Source of the DNA: Flavobacteriaceae bacterium | Lineage (GTDB): Bacteria; Bacteroidota; Bacteroidia; Flavobacteriales; Flavobacteriaceae | Length of the DNA: 43,638 nt | NCBI GenBank assembly: GCA_029934835.1 | Contig: JAOZLL010000012.1 | Location: 1 to 43,638, forward strand | Direction of reading: 5' to 3' | Made by a program: the position numbers and the translations under genes | Notes under the pieces: model-generated | Databases searched by the model: none | What the model saw: the letters and a program-made list of their open reading frames with translations, nothing else | Told to the model about the DNA's origin: nothing | Shown here: positions 24,482 through 34,730 of the stretch, in pieces | How the letters are laid out: each line of letters starts with the position of its first letter | Position numbering within the stretch: position 1 is the stretch's first letter

Positions 24482-27091
24482 ATGAATGCACAAAATATAC
24501 GTCAACAATTTTTTGATTTTTTTGAATCTAAAAAACATCAGATTGTTTCTTCGGCTCCAATAGTAATTAAAGATGATCCGTCTTTGCTTTTCACCAATGC
24601 AGGGATGAATCAATTTAAAGAGTTTTTTCTAGGAAACGGCACCTCTAAACACAGTCGAATTGCCGACACACAAAAGTGTTTGCGTGTTTCCGGAAAACAC
24701 AATGACCTAGAAGAAGTAGGTAAAGACAACTACCACCATACTATGTTCGAAATGTTAGGGAATTGGAGTTTTGGTGATTATTTCAAAAAAGATGCTATCG
24801 CTTGGGCATGGGAAATCTTAACCAAAGTCTACAAAATAGACAAATCAAAACTATATGTTACCATTTTTGAAGGTGATGAAGGTGATGGACTAAAATTAGA
24901 CCAAGAAGCCTACGATTATTGGAAAGAGATTATCCCTGAGGATCGTATTTTGATGGGAAACAAAAAAGATAACTTTTGGGAAATGGGTGCACAAGGACCT
25001 TGTGGACCGTGTTCAGAAATACATGTAGATATCCGTTCCGAAGAAGAAAGAGCCCAATCATCAGGTGCTGATTTGGTTAATATGGATCATCCGCAAGTTG
25101 TAGAGATTTGGAATCTTGTTTTTATGGAATTTAACCGTAAAGCAGATGGTTCTTTAGAAAAACTACCTGAAAAACATGTAGATACAGGTATGGGTTTTGA
25201 ACGTCTTTGTATGGTCGTTCAAGAAGTACAATCAAACTATGATACCGATGTTTTTACACCTTTAATTCGTGAAGTAGAAACCATCTCACAAACCGATTAT
25301 GGCAAAAATGAGGAACAAGATATTGCCATTAGAGTAATTGCTGATCATGTTCGTGCCGTAGCATTTGCTATAGCAGATGGACAACTGCCATCAAATACTG
25401 GAGCAGGTTATGTTATCCGTCGTATTTTACGTAGAGCCGTTCGTTACGGATTTACTTTCCTAAATGAAAAGGAAGCTTTTATTTATAAACTAGTCCCAAC
25501 TTTAGTCAATCAATTGGGAGATACATTCCCAGAATTAAAATCACAACAACAATTAATAAGCAATGTAATTAAAGAAGAAGAGAATTCATTTTTACGAACT
25601 TTAGATCAAGGTTTACAATTATTAGAAGGAATCATAAAAAATACTACTGGTAAAACTGTATCTGGGAAAAAAGCTTTCGAACTTTTTGATACATTCGGTT
25701 TTCCTGTAGATTTAACAGCTTTGATTCTCAGTGAACGTAAAATGGATTTAGACGAAGCAGAATTTAATGTAGAAATGCAAAAACAAAAAAATCGATCTAG
25801 AGCTGCTGCAAGTCTAGAAACTGATGATTGGGTGATTCTAAGAGATGATACTGAAGAAGAATTTATTGGTTATGATTTATTAGAATCTCCTGTACATATC
25901 ACAAGATACCGTAAAATTGTGTCTAAAAAAGAGGGTGAAATGTTTCAATTGGTCTTTAACATGACACCTTTCTATCCAGAAGGTGGTGGACAAGTTGGTG
26001 ATAAAGGTTATCTAGAAATTGACAATACGAATGTCATTTATATTTTAGATACGTGTAAAGAGAATAATCTAATTGTGCATTACACCAAATCTTTACCTAA
26101 AGATGTTACTGCAAAATATAAAGCTGTTGTAGATGTAAAACAACGACAACGTACAGCTAGTAACCATACAGCAACACATCTTTTACAACAAGGATTACAA
26201 GAAATATTAGGCACACATATCGAACAAAAAGGTTCGGCGGTACATTCAAAATATTTGCGATTTGATTTTTCTCATTTTGGCAAAATGACCAAAGAAGAAA
26301 TTATTGAAGTTGAAGCCTTTGTAAATGCACGTATTCACGAAGGAATTCCTTTAGATGAACATCGAAATATTCCTATGCAAGAAGCCATTGATAATGGTGC
26401 TATGGCATTATTTGGTGAAAAATATGGTGATACCGTTCGTATGATTCAGTTTGGAGAATCTAAAGAACTTTGTGGTGGAACTCATGTTGAAAACACTAAG
26501 GATATTTGGCATTTTAAGATTACCTCTGAAGGTGCTATCGCCGCAGGTGTTCGTAGAATTGAAGCCATCACATCTGATGCTGCAAAAGCCTATTTCACAG
26601 AAAACAATACTATTTTTGAAGAAATAAAAGGGGTATTAAAAAATCCAAAAGATCCTGTAACTAGTATTCAAAACATGCAAGATGAATTGGCTCATCTACG
26701 AAAAGAAATAGCACAATTAAATAAAGCGCAAGCCAAAGGTTTAGTGACTGAATTAGAAACTAAAGTTACAGATATTAAGGGCGTGAATTTCTTAGCAACC
26801 AAATTAGATTTAGACACGCAAGGAATCAAAGACTTACTTTTTGAACTAGGGAACAAAATGGATAACCTATTTGTCGTAGCAGCCAATGAATCGGATGGGA
26901 AAGCAACCATTTCTTGTTATATTTCTAAAAATTTGGTGAGTGAAAAAAACTTACATGCTGGTACTGTTGTCCGTGAATTAGCTAAACACATTCAAGGTGG
27001 TGGTGGTGGCCAACCATTCTTTGCCACAGCTGGTGGGAAAAATCCTGCTGGGATTCCTGCTGCTTTAGAAGCTGCTAAAGATTACATTTAA
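24482..27091 (+). CDS. alaS: Alanyl-tRNA synthetase
   Basis: An 869-residue class II synthetase that charges tRNA-Ala. The catalytic core opens with [15 protein letters not shown] and continues [12 protein letters not shown]; the editing domain has HTATHLLQ (near 560) and CGGTHVENT (near 660), the usual zinc/editing ligands; and the C-terminal domain ends with a Gly-rich segment [16 protein letters not shown]. All domains are present at normal length. Divergent from the M23 peptidase. Confidence 0.97.
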   Translation: MNAQNIRQQFFDFFESKKHQIVSSAPIVIKDDPSLLFTNAGMNQFKEFFLGNGTSKHSRIADTQKCLRVSGKHNDLEEVGKDNYHHTMFEMLGNWSFGDYFKKDAIAWAWEILTKVYKIDKSKLYVTIFEGDEGDGLKLDQEAYDYWKEIIPEDRILMGNKKDNFWEMGAQGPCGPCSEIHVDIRSEEERAQSSGADLVNMDHPQVVEIWNLVFMEFNRKADGSLEKLPEKHVDTGMGFERLCMVVQEVQSNYDTDVFTPLIREVETISQTDYGKNEEQDIAIRVIADHVRAVAFAIADGQLPSNTGAGYVIRRILRRAVRYGFTFLNEKEAFIYKLVPTLVNQLGDTFPELKSQQQLISNVIKEEENSFLRTLDQGLQLLEGIIKNTTGKTVSGKKAFELFDTFGFPVDLTALILSERKMDLDEAEFNVEMQKQKNRSRAAASLETDDWVILRDDTEEEFIGYDLLESPVHITRYRKIVSKKEGEMFQLVFNMTPFYPEGGGQVGDKGYLEIDNTNVIYILDTCKENNLIVHYTKSLPKDVTAKYKAVVDVKQRQRTASNHTATHLLQQGLQEILGTHIEQKGSAVHSKYLRFDFSHFGKMTKEEIIEVEAFVNARIHEGIPLDEHRNIPMQEAIDNGAMALFGEKYGDTVRMIQFGESKELCGGTHVENTKDIWHFKITSEGAIAAGVRRIEAITSDAAKAYFTENNTIFEEIKGVLKNPKDPVTSIQNMQDELAHLRKEIAQLNKAQAKGLVTELETKVTDIKGVNFLATKLDLDTQGIKDLLFELGNKMDNLFVVAANESDGKATISCYISKNLVSEKNLHAGTVVRELAKHIQGGGGGQPFFATAGGKNPAGIPAALEAAKDYI

Positions 27092-27253
27092 GTTTTTTGT
27101 AGAAATTGTATAAACACACAATTGTTTGTCTTAGAAACAAAGTGTATATTTATCTCAGATTAAATTCTTAATAATTTTTTATTAGGCTGTACATGTATTG
27201 ATTTTATGTGTATAATAATTGAGGAGCATTAGAACCAATCATAATACTATAAC

Positions 27254-28402
27254 ATGAACAACTTCGAATTACACAATCCCACAAAACTTATTTTTGGAAA
27301 AGGACAAATTCAAAAACTAAAAGAACAACTCCCTAAAAAAGCTAAAATACTACTAGTTTATGGTGGTGGAAGTATTAAAAAAAACGGAGTTTATGATACC
27401 GTAAAACAAAACCTATCTGAATATAGCTTTGTTGAGTTTGGTGGCATCGAACCCAATCCACAATTCGATACTTTGATGAAAGCAGTTTCGATTGTTAGGA
27501 CAGAAAAAATAGATTTTATTTTAGCAGTTGGTGGTGGATCCGTAATTGATGGGACAAAATTCATCGCAGCCGCTGCCAATTTTAGAGGAAATCCGTGGGA
27601 TATTCTAGCAAAAGGAACAACGGTAAAAAGTGCCATTCCTTTTGGAACTATCTTAACTTTACCAGCGACTGGTAGTGAAATGAACTCCTTTGCAGTTATC
27701 TCAAAAGGGAACGAAAAACTAGCATTTGGACATCCTATACTCCATCCTCAATTTTCTATTCTTGACCCAAAAATTACTTTTAGTTTATTTGATAGACAAC
27801 TCAACAATGGCATTGTTGACACCTTTGTTCACACCACTGAACAATACCTTACCAGCAGTATTAACACACCTATTCAAGATCGCTTTGCTGAAGGAATCTT
27901 ACTCACGCTTATAGAAGAAGCTGACAAAGTAATGAAGTTAAAAGATGATTATGACAGTAGAGCCAATCTTATGTTGAGTGCTACAATGGCCTTAAACGGA
28001 TTCATTGGAATTGGTGTAGATCAAGATTGGGCAACACACCAGATCGGCCATGAACTCACTGCTTTATATGGGATAGATCACGCACGGAGTTTAGCCGTTA
28101 TTTTACCTAGTTTACTACGAATTCAAAAAGAAACTAAAAAAGATAAATTAGTGCAATTTGCTTCACGCGTATGGAACATTCCGACAACTGATTCGGATAC
28201 TATGATTGAAAAGGCAATCCAAATGACCGAAGATTTCTTTGAAAACCTTGGAGTTCCTACAAAATTGCGTTTTTATAAAATTCCTAAACAAGATTTTCCT
28301 AAAATTACAGATGCTATTAACAAACACTTTTCAGGAAGTTTGGGTGAAAATCAAGATCTTGATAAAACCCGAATACTTCAAATTTTAGAAGCTGCTTACT
28401 AG
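27254..28402 (+). CDS. yqhD: NADPH-dependent iron-type alcohol dehydrogenase, YqhD-like
   Basis: A 382-residue group III alcohol dehydrogenase that in E. coli reduces short-chain and lipid-derived aldehydes with NADPH. It aligns almost end to end with my memory of E. coli YqhD (LHNPTKLIFGKG, FGGIEPNP, LAVGGGSVIDGTKFIAAAAN). The metal ligands fall at the same spacing as in YqhD: Asp189, His193, His262, His276. It precedes two lipoprotein hydrolase genes by 19 bp and may be co-transcribed with them. The 162-bp spacer before it contains a hairpin (TTGTTT/AAACAA, 27122-27140) but no recognisable promoter. Confidence 0.92.
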   Translation: MNNFELHNPTKLIFGKGQIQKLKEQLPKKAKILLVYGGGSIKKNGVYDTVKQNLSEYSFVEFGGIEPNPQFDTLMKAVSIVRTEKIDFILAVGGGSVIDGTKFIAAAANFRGNPWDILAKGTTVKSAIPFGTILTLPATGSEMNSFAVISKGNEKLAFGHPILHPQFSILDPKITFSLFDRQLNNGIVDTFVHTTEQYLTSSINTPIQDRFAEGILLTLIEEADKVMKLKDDYDSRANLMLSATMALNGFIGIGVDQDWATHQIGHELTALYGIDHARSLAVILPSLLRIQKETKKDKLVQFASRVWNIPTTDSDTMIEKAIQMTEDFFENLGVPTKLRFYKIPKQDFPKITDAINKHFSGSLGENQDLDKTRILQILEAAY

Positions 28403-28421
28403 AATAAAACTATATAAACTT

Positions 28422-29963
28422 ATGAAAAAACGCATAACATTATCTATATATTTAATACTATTCTTAGGAATTTTAATTGGATGTGATTCACCAAAAAAAG
28501 AAGTTTCTATAGATGTAAATGAATTAGATATTACGCAAATCCACCAAGCCTATAAAAATAGAGATTATTCAAGCGAACAGCTAGTAAAAGCCTATCTAAA
28601 ACAAATAGAAAAATTTAATAAGCCGTTAAATGCTATCACAAGCCTAAATTCTGAAGCACTAGAAATTGCACAAAAGTTGGATGCCGAATATCACAAAACC
28701 GGTATTCTACGTCCTTTGCACGGTATTCCTATCTTAGTAAAAGACAATATTAACACCAAAGGTATGCCCACAACAGGTGGTTCTTTAGCACTCCAAAACT
28801 TTATTCCAGAGGAAAATGCCTTTATCATCAAAAAACTAGTCGCTGCTGGTGCTATTATTATTGCCAAAACCAATATGGCAGAATGGGCTTTTAGTGCCAA
28901 ACATACAGAGAGTTCAACTTTTGGAACCACGCATAATCCGTATAACTTAGATTTTGTCCCTGCTGGATCTAGTGGTGGAACAGCTGCTGGAGTAGCATCA
29001 AACTTCGGAACTATTGGCTTAGGAACTGATACTGGAAACTCCATTCGTGGACCATCATCACATAATGCATTAGTTGGTTTTAGAACTACTATTGGTTTGA
29101 TTAGTCGCGAGGGAATTATTCCACTAATTCTACGAAATGATGTCGTTGGACCTATGTGCAAAACAGTCGAAGATGCCACCAAAGTAATGGAAGTTATGGT
29201 CGGTTACGACGCAAAAGATTCTGTAACCAAAAATTCAAAAGGAAAAGTTCCTGATAATTATACCCAATTCTTACAAAAAGATGGATTAAAAGGAGCTCGA
29301 ATTGGTGTATTAAGAGAATTAAGTAATAATAATCCAGATTCTGAAGTACTGGCCTTGTTTGAAAAATCTTTAGTAGACATGCAGAATTTAGGAGCTGAAA
29401 TTATTGACACTATCGCCATTCCAAACTTTGCTACTCTAAGAGAAAGTCAATGGTGTGTAGAATTTCGAGAAGATGTTGAAGCTTATTTAGCTACATACGT
29501 AAAAAATGATACGATTCAAACTATTGAAGATATTGTTCGAATCGGAACTAAATCCGCGTATGCTAAAAAACAATTAGGTTTTTTTGGATCGAATTCGGGT
29601 CGAATGGGAAATCCAGAAATTAGCTGTGGTGATTTGTATGATGATGCCAAACGAGTAGCCTTTAGAAAAGCTATTGAAAAACGGATGGATGAGCTAAAAT
29701 TAGATGCTATTGTCTATCCAACATGGAATAATAAACCGGCAAGAATCATGGCTTTTGAGGAAGAATATAAAGGTGATAATAGTCAGATCATTGCTCCACA
29801 TACAGGGCAACCTGCATTTACAGTTCCTATGGGATTTACAAAAGGGACTTTACCAGCTGGACTCCAGTTTTTAGGTAGAATGTATGACGAACCAACACTA
29901 ATTAAGTTAGTCTATTCGTATGAACAAGGGACAAAACATAGGGTTTCTCCAATTCTAAACTAA
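28422..29963 (+). CDS. Amidase-signature lipoprotein
   Basis: A 513-residue exported lipoprotein (signal MKKRITLSIYLILFLGILIGC, lipid Cys21) with the amidase-signature fold. The Ser-Ser-Lys triad is visible: Lys107 in VKDN, Ser183/184 in GSSGG and Ser207 in TDTGNSIR. It deviates slightly from the consensus (GSSGGT for GSSGGS, GNSIR for GGSIR), but catalytic residues are kept. It is not GatA: it is exported and stands away from gat genes. It probably hydrolyses amides or peptide amides in the envelope; substrate unknown. Followed 21 bp later by an S33 peptidase-like lipoprotein. Confidence 0.88.
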   Translation: MKKRITLSIYLILFLGILIGCDSPKKEVSIDVNELDITQIHQAYKNRDYSSEQLVKAYLKQIEKFNKPLNAITSLNSEALEIAQKLDAEYHKTGILRPLHGIPILVKDNINTKGMPTTGGSLALQNFIPEENAFIIKKLVAAGAIIIAKTNMAEWAFSAKHTESSTFGTTHNPYNLDFVPAGSSGGTAAGVASNFGTIGLGTDTGNSIRGPSSHNALVGFRTTIGLISREGIIPLILRNDVVGPMCKTVEDATKVMEVMVGYDAKDSVTKNSKGKVPDNYTQFLQKDGLKGARIGVLRELSNNNPDSEVLALFEKSLVDMQNLGAEIIDTIAIPNFATLRESQWCVEFREDVEAYLATYVKNDTIQTIEDIVRIGTKSAYAKKQLGFFGSNSGRMGNPEISCGDLYDDAKRVAFRKAIEKRMDELKLDAIVYPTWNNKPARIMAFEEEYKGDNSQIIAPHTGQPAFTVPMGFTKGTLPAGLQFLGRMYDEPTLIKLVYSYEQGTKHRVSPILN

Positions 29964-29984
29964 TAACATTTAACCAATATCATC

Positions 29985-31034
29985 ATGAAAAATATAATTT
30001 ATTCTTTTATAATCTTAGCTTTTTTATTACAAGGATGTGATTCAATTGAAAAAAAATCAAACACAAAAAACACGACCAATAGTTATTTAGATTATTCAAA
30101 ACGTGATGATCAATTTACAGGTGGTATTAAGATGATTCCTATTTCAACCACAAAAGGAGAATTTAAAGTTTGGACCAAAAGAGTTGGGAATAATCCTACA
30201 ATAAAAGTTTTATTACTACACGGTGGACCTGGTGTCACTCACGAAATCTATGAATGTTTTGATGGTTATTTCCCTAATGAAGGTATCGAGTATATATATT
30301 ATGACCAGCTTGGCTCCTACTACAGCGACCAACCAAAAGACACTAGTCTTTGGACTACAGAACGTTTTGTCGAGGAAGTAGAACAAGTTCGAAAAGCACT
30401 TAATTTAGATAAAGATAACTTCTATTTATTTGGTCAATCCTGGGGTGGAATTCTTGCGATGGAATACGCTTTAAAATATCAAGAAAATTTAAAAGGTTTG
30501 ATTATCTCAAATATGATGTCAAATACTGCAGATTACAACAAATATGCACAAGAAATTTTAGGACCACAATTAAAACCAGAAATATTAGCTGAGTTACAAG
30601 AAATTGAAGCTGCTAAAGATTACACTAATCCTAGATATGAAGAATTATTAACTTATAATTATTATACAGAACATCTACTGAGAATGCCAGTAGAAAAATG
30701 GCCTGAAGCAATCAATCGCACGTTTAAACACATTAATCCTGAAGTATACATTTATATGCAAGGTTATAGCGAATTTGGTATTACAGGCAATGCTACTTTA
30801 TTAAATTGGAGTGTAAAATCAGAACTCTCCAAACTCAATATTCCTACTTTAGTAATTGGGAGTCAATATGACACCATGGATCCCAAACATATGGAATGGA
30901 TGTCTAAAGAGGTTAAAAATGGTCGTTTTTTATACTGCCCAAACGGAAGTCATCTATCGCAGTATGATGATCAAAAGACTTTTTTTAAAGGTCTAATTCA
31001 ATTTGTTAAAGATGTAGATAAAGGCACATTCTAG
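29985..31034 (+). CDS. Proline iminopeptidase-like alpha/beta hydrolase lipoprotein
   Basis: A 349-residue lipoprotein (lipobox LQGC, lipid Cys18) with an alpha/beta-hydrolase fold of the S33 family. The oxyanion-hole motif HGGPG is at 80-84, the nucleophile elbow GQSWGG at 150-155 (Ser152), an acid in GSQYDTMDP and the catalytic His in PNGSHLSQ. S33 enzymes release N-terminal Pro or other residues. Together with the amidase it suggests envelope peptide or amide breakdown. The 160-bp spacer downstream has a TTAACCC/GGGTTAA hairpin (31065-31089) without T-tract. Confidence 0.88.
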   Translation: MKNIIYSFIILAFLLQGCDSIEKKSNTKNTTNSYLDYSKRDDQFTGGIKMIPISTTKGEFKVWTKRVGNNPTIKVLLLHGGPGVTHEIYECFDGYFPNEGIEYIYYDQLGSYYSDQPKDTSLWTTERFVEEVEQVRKALNLDKDNFYLFGQSWGGILAMEYALKYQENLKGLIISNMMSNTADYNKYAQEILGPQLKPEILAELQEIEAAKDYTNPRYEELLTYNYYTEHLLRMPVEKWPEAINRTFKHINPEVYIYMQGYSEFGITGNATLLNWSVKSELSKLNIPTLVIGSQYDTMDPKHMEWMSKEVKNGRFLYCPNGSHLSQYDDQKTFFKGLIQFVKDVDKGTF

Positions 31035-31193
31035 ATGCATTAAAAAAGGAGGCTCTATGTCGTTTTAACCCAAATTATTCACGGGTTAAGTGGGTAATCT
31101 TGAACAATTCAAAAATGATAAATCAATTTTAGATTTTGATTCGTTGATTAAATTAGTTACAACATATGAAGATTGATTTCACACGAACCACTC

Positions 31194-32480
31194 CTATCCC
31201 AAAACCTCTCGATAAACAGCCAACCATCCTTTCCATTCTCCTTTATTGGTCAAAGAGGAATTATGAAAAATACTTACGAATTGCCCATTGACCTCTTGAA
31301 TGGTTTTTTTGATTTCTTGAATTTTTAAGATAGCCTCATCAGGTGACACTTTTAAATAATCTTTAAGTGTACCGTCCATGATTTGAAAAGGCACAATCAT
31401 TAAAGGACGTTGCTTATTAATTTGTAAATTAAAAAAAGGGTAAGCAGTAGCCATACCTGCTCTAAAGCCTATTTGGTCAGGAAATCCCATGGTATAATCC
31501 TCTTCTATGCCGATAGAAATAAGATTTTCATAGGTTTCTGGCAAAGTCATTCTTAAATAATGCTGGCGACTCTTTTTGGTAAGTTTGCCAACAATTTCAG
31601 ATAGATCTTGATACTCATTCATTAATTCTAGGAAATCTGTATTTGACACATAAGATGGATGTAAACCTATCTCAGCATACTTAGCTATTTTAGAAATAAG
31701 ATGAACCATTGTATCACCAATAGGTAGGTTTTTATCATATTTACCATACTTTCCTACTTGAAAAAAATAAATGTTTGCTGCATTCGATTTTTCGTGAATC
31801 TTATGTAGAATAGTGTATATATCATACGGATCTTTTCTTGTAAACATAAAAGAATAATGTTGAAAGATTTCTTTTATATTAAAATGTATCATCGCTCTAA
31901 TTAAACTACCAAAACGTCGTTTAAAAGGTTTTCCTTTGTAGGAGTAAGCAATATCAATATCTATCGTATTAATCTGTGTAAATATCCATGTTGGGAACAA
32001 GAAATCTGGATGAATGTTTAAAATTTCATTACGCAATTGTCTTGCCCATAAATGAACTACTGGTTTTTGTAAAAAGTTGGTCTTAAAAGCCAATGATTCT
32101 TTTGCGGTAAATCGACCGTGTTCATCAGCAACAAAGGGTAAATATTCTTCGTACCGAGTAAACATATAAAAACTACTGGCGAATAAATCAAACTGAAATG
32201 AGCCAATGTCTGAGGTCTTAAAAAAATAAGGTGTTTCTTTTTTATAGGTAACTTGGATATCTTGTGGATGAATATTGGTTTCAAATAAAAGTGAATGGGG
32301 TTTGATCCAAATACTACTGGGCAATTCTTCATCAGAATAATTAATCTTTGGTTTGTTTGTTTCTGATGTAAATATTTCTTTATCTACCAATTGATACTCA
32401 ACTTGTAAGATCGTTTTAAACACTATATCTAATGTATATTTCAAACGATTTGTGACGCTATTTGAATAGATATAAATCAC
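31194..32480 (-). CDS. DUF7033 / polysaccharide deacetylase-like protein (GTG start)
   Basis: A 428-residue protein that matches flavobacterial proteins with an N-terminal DUF7033-type domain followed by a polysaccharide-deacetylase-like barrel (INTIDIDIAYSYKGK near the middle, then IGLHPSY and a late MDGTLKDYL). Function unproven; it probably acts on a surface glycan. The longest frame starts at 32528, inside the upstream gene. I prefer GTG at 32480, which overlaps the glycosyltransferase stop as GTGA, a standard coupling arrangement, and gives the N-terminus MIYIYSNSV, a natural first beta strand. Confidence 0.78.
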   Translation of the reverse strand: MIYIYSNSVTNRLKYTLDIVFKTILQVEYQLVDKEIFTSETNKPKINYSDEELPSSIWIKPHSLLFETNIHPQDIQVTYKKETPYFFKTSDIGSFQFDLFASSFYMFTRYEEYLPFVADEHGRFTAKESLAFKTNFLQKPVVHLWARQLRNEILNIHPDFLFPTWIFTQINTIDIDIAYSYKGKPFKRRFGSLIRAMIHFNIKEIFQHYSFMFTRKDPYDIYTILHKIHEKSNAANIYFFQVGKYGKYDKNLPIGDTMVHLISKIAKYAEIGLHPSYVSNTDFLELMNEYQDLSEIVGKLTKKSRQHYLRMTLPETYENLISIGIEEDYTMGFPDQIGFRAGMATAYPFFNLQINKQRPLMIVPFQIMDGTLKDYLKVSPDEAILKIQEIKKTIQEVNGQFVSIFHNSSLTNKGEWKGWLAVYREVLG

Positions 32481-33589
32481 TTTAAATTTTGATAGATTTC
32501 TTTTAATTTGATGGATTCGCTTTCCCAATTATACATCTCGGCAGCTTTTTTAAGATTAACTTGCCATCGCTTTAGGTGTCCCCTATCTGCAAAAATAGTT
32601 GTAATAATTTTTGCCATTTCTTTAGGATCATGTTCATCAAAAACAACACCAATATCATTCTCTTGAACTAACTTAGCTACTACGCGTCTATTGGAAACCA
32701 ACATGGGTATTTGACATTGAATGTAATCAAATACTTTGTTTGGTAAGCTGTACTCATAATTTAAGTTTGTTCCCTTATCCAAAGATAAGCCTAAATCAGC
32801 AATTTTTGTGTATTCCAATAATTTATTATAAGGTAATTTACCTATTACCAATACTTTATCCTGAATTTTCAATTCATTGATGATCAATTTTAAATCCTCA
32901 AATACATCGCCTCCACCAATAATTACCAATAAAATATCGTCTAAATATTGCATCATTTCAACGGCTTCTTCAGCGCCTCGATCCTTATTAATTCCCGACC
33001 CTTGTAAGATTAACATCTTTTTATTTCCCTTTATTCTTTTGGCAAGATCTTGATCTGGATCTACCTCTGAAATTTTGTTAGAAATATTACGAATTACCTT
33101 AACAAGAACTTTATATTTATCGGTATAAATATCCGCAATTACTTGATTAACAGTGATAACATTTTTAAGTTTTGGAAAAACCCATTTTTCAATCCGTAGC
33201 CAAATATTTTGGACCTTAGGACGATGAATCAATTCGGGAACTTCAGTAAACAATTCGTGTGAATCGTACACAATTTTTTTTCTAAATAGTTTAGCGATTA
33301 AATAATTGGGCAAAAGTGTATCCAAATCATTTGCTAAGAGAATATCTTTTTTAACGAATAATAATTTGATGAATAGTCTTATATTATATTCGGCATAAAA
33401 CAGAAAACCTTTTTTGAATAGCAAATGCATTCTATGGGTTTTATAACTTCTTTGAATGGGTAAACTCTGGGGTAGTTTTCGACCAATCAATAAAATATCA
33501 AAACCTTCTGATTCTAGTGTAGCACAAACTTTCCGAACGCGTTGATCGGTAACTAAATCATTGGTAACTGATACTACTATTCGTCGCAA
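32477..33589 (-). CDS. Glycosyltransferase, GT4-like (GT-B fold)
   Basis: A 370-residue glycosyltransferase. The N-terminal part has MRRIVVSVTNDLVTDQRVRK and LLANDLDTLLPNYLIAK, and the C-terminal part has the nucleotide-sugar domain (LILQGSGINKDRGAEEAVEMM, then IADLGLSLDKGTNLNYEYSLPNKVFDYIQ). The last segment supplies the E-x7-E-like region of GT4 enzymes. No signal peptide. Coupled by a 4-base overlap to the deacetylase-like gene, so both probably act in the same cell-surface polysaccharide pathway. Confidence 0.88.
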   Translation of the reverse strand: MRRIVVSVTNDLVTDQRVRKVCATLESEGFDILLIGRKLPQSLPIQRSYKTHRMHLLFKKGFLFYAEYNIRLFIKLLFVKKDILLANDLDTLLPNYLIAKLFRKKIVYDSHELFTEVPELIHRPKVQNIWLRIEKWVFPKLKNVITVNQVIADIYTDKYKVLVKVIRNISNKISEVDPDQDLAKRIKGNKKMLILQGSGINKDRGAEEAVEMMQYLDDILLVIIGGGDVFEDLKLIINELKIQDKVLVIGKLPYNKLLEYTKIADLGLSLDKGTNLNYEYSLPNKVFDYIQCQIPMLVSNRRVVAKLVQENDIGVVFDEHDPKEMAKIITTIFADRGHLKRWQVNLKKAAEMYNWESESIKLKEIYQNLK

Positions 33590-33639
33590 GATTATTTATT
33601 TTATATCGCAGTAGGTAAAAATACGATATTTATATCAGA

Positions 33640-33783
33640 TTAAACATCTGATTTTTTATATAAAAGATAGTATAGATTAAAAATTAGAATAAATACACTG
33701 GTAAGAATAACAGGCCATGCCATATCTAACAAAATGCTATAAACAATAAACACCAGCGCCCCAACAGTATTTAAGACACACGT
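33640..33783 (-). pseudogene. 5'-truncated remnant of a CBU_0592-like small membrane protein
   Basis: On the minus strand an open frame of 47 codons without a start codon encodes LNTVGALVFIVYSILLDMAW, then PVILTSVFILIFNLYYLLYK, ending in TAA. This is two membrane segments that resemble the C-terminal half of a family of roughly 80-residue proteins with the pattern N-x2-G...Y...WPV...NLYYL. In-frame TAG TAG stops lie immediately upstream (33784 on), and no start is available. I read it as a gene whose 5' half was lost. The remaining spacer (33590-33639, 33787-33945) is AT-rich with no clear promoter for the downstream transporter. Confidence 0.55.
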
Positions 33784-33945
33784 CTACTATCTCAAAATAG
33801 ATACGAAATGAAATTGAAAATCAATTGAATAACAACTATATACTTTGAAAATTCTTAGATATTTTGTAACTTGCTAGTTGGTATACTGACTGAAATCATG
33901 CAGTATCGTTAATTTATGGTGAATTTTTGAAATCTCCTTTAAAAG

Positions 33946-34728
33946 ATGAAGAAATCGCTACATATATCCGATAAAATCAAATCTTTTTTGATAGAGATTG
34001 GTGAACTTTCTTTTTTTGCCAATCGATTTTTTAAAGAAGCTTTTGTAAAGCCTTTTGAATTTAAAGAACTCTTAAGACAGTGCTACTATATGGGCAATCG
34101 TTCTTTATTACTAGTAGGCGTTACTGGCTTTATTTTAGGATTAGTTTTTACACTACAATCAAGACCTACTTTAATTGAGTTTGGTGCTGAATCATGGATG
34201 CCTTCTATGGTTAGTATTTCTATTATACGAGAAATTGGGCCAGTAGTAATTGCCCTTATTTGTGCTGGTAGAATTGGCTCTGGCATAGGAGCCGAATTAG
34301 GTTCAATGCGTGTCACAGAACAGATTGATGCGATGGAAGTCTCAGGTACCAATCCATTTAAATATCTCGTTGTAACACGAATTATGGCAGCAACATTAAT
34401 GTTACCATTGCTAATTATTTTTGGTGATACCATTGCCCTTTTTGGCTCAGCAGTAGTAGAATACTTAAAAGGTGAAGTGTCTTTTCAACTCTATTTTAAT
34501 AAAGTGTTTAATGCTTTAGAATTCTCAGACTTGATTCCTGCAATAATAAAATCAGTATTCTTTGGCTTTGCCATAGGATTAGTAGGTTGTTTTAAAGGTT
34601 ATAACTGTAAAAAAGGTACAGTTGGCGTAGGAGAAGCTTCTAATTCTGCAGTAGTTTACACTTCAATGCTATTATTTATTATTGATTTTATAGCAGTTTT
34701 TATATCAGATATATTCTTTGAAATATAA
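33946..34728 (+). CDS. mlaE: MlaE-type ABC permease
   Basis: A 260-residue inner-membrane permease of the MlaE (MCE-associated) family. The hallmark stretch EIGPVVIALICAGRIGSGIG, continuing AELGSMRVTEQIDAMEVSG, lies in the middle (about 96-130), with 5-6 hydrophobic segments around it. It forms the membrane core of a lipid transporter with the ATPase (34731) and MCE protein (35611). First gene of the operon; 2 bp separate it from the ATPase gene. Direction of lipid transport cannot be read from sequence. No mlaB or mlaC homologue is present here. Confidence 0.92.
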   Translation: MKKSLHISDKIKSFLIEIGELSFFANRFFKEAFVKPFEFKELLRQCYYMGNRSLLLVGVTGFILGLVFTLQSRPTLIEFGAESWMPSMVSISIIREIGPVVIALICAGRIGSGIGAELGSMRVTEQIDAMEVSGTNPFKYLVVTRIMAATLMLPLLIIFGDTIALFGSAVVEYLKGEVSFQLYFNKVFNALEFSDLIPAIIKSVFFGFAIGLVGCFKGYNCKKGTVGVGEASNSAVVYTSMLLFIIDFIAVFISDIFFEI

Positions 34729-34730
34729 TA

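Noticed and set aside
28691-29182. 163-codon minus-strand frame inside the amidase gene
   Set aside because: It lies wholly opposite a well-supported gene; composition (many Pro, Val, Ser) is that of an antisense shadow.
28422-29963. Amidase as GatA (Glu-tRNA amidotransferase)
   Set aside because: It has a lipoprotein signal peptide and no gatB/gatC near it.
31065-31089. TTAACCC/GGGTTAA hairpin as a terminator for the hydrolase operon
   Set aside because: 7-bp stem with an 11-nt loop and no T-tract; insufficient support.
34086-34433. 115-codon minus-strand frame inside mlaE
   Set aside because: Antisense of the conserved MlaE core; no independent support.
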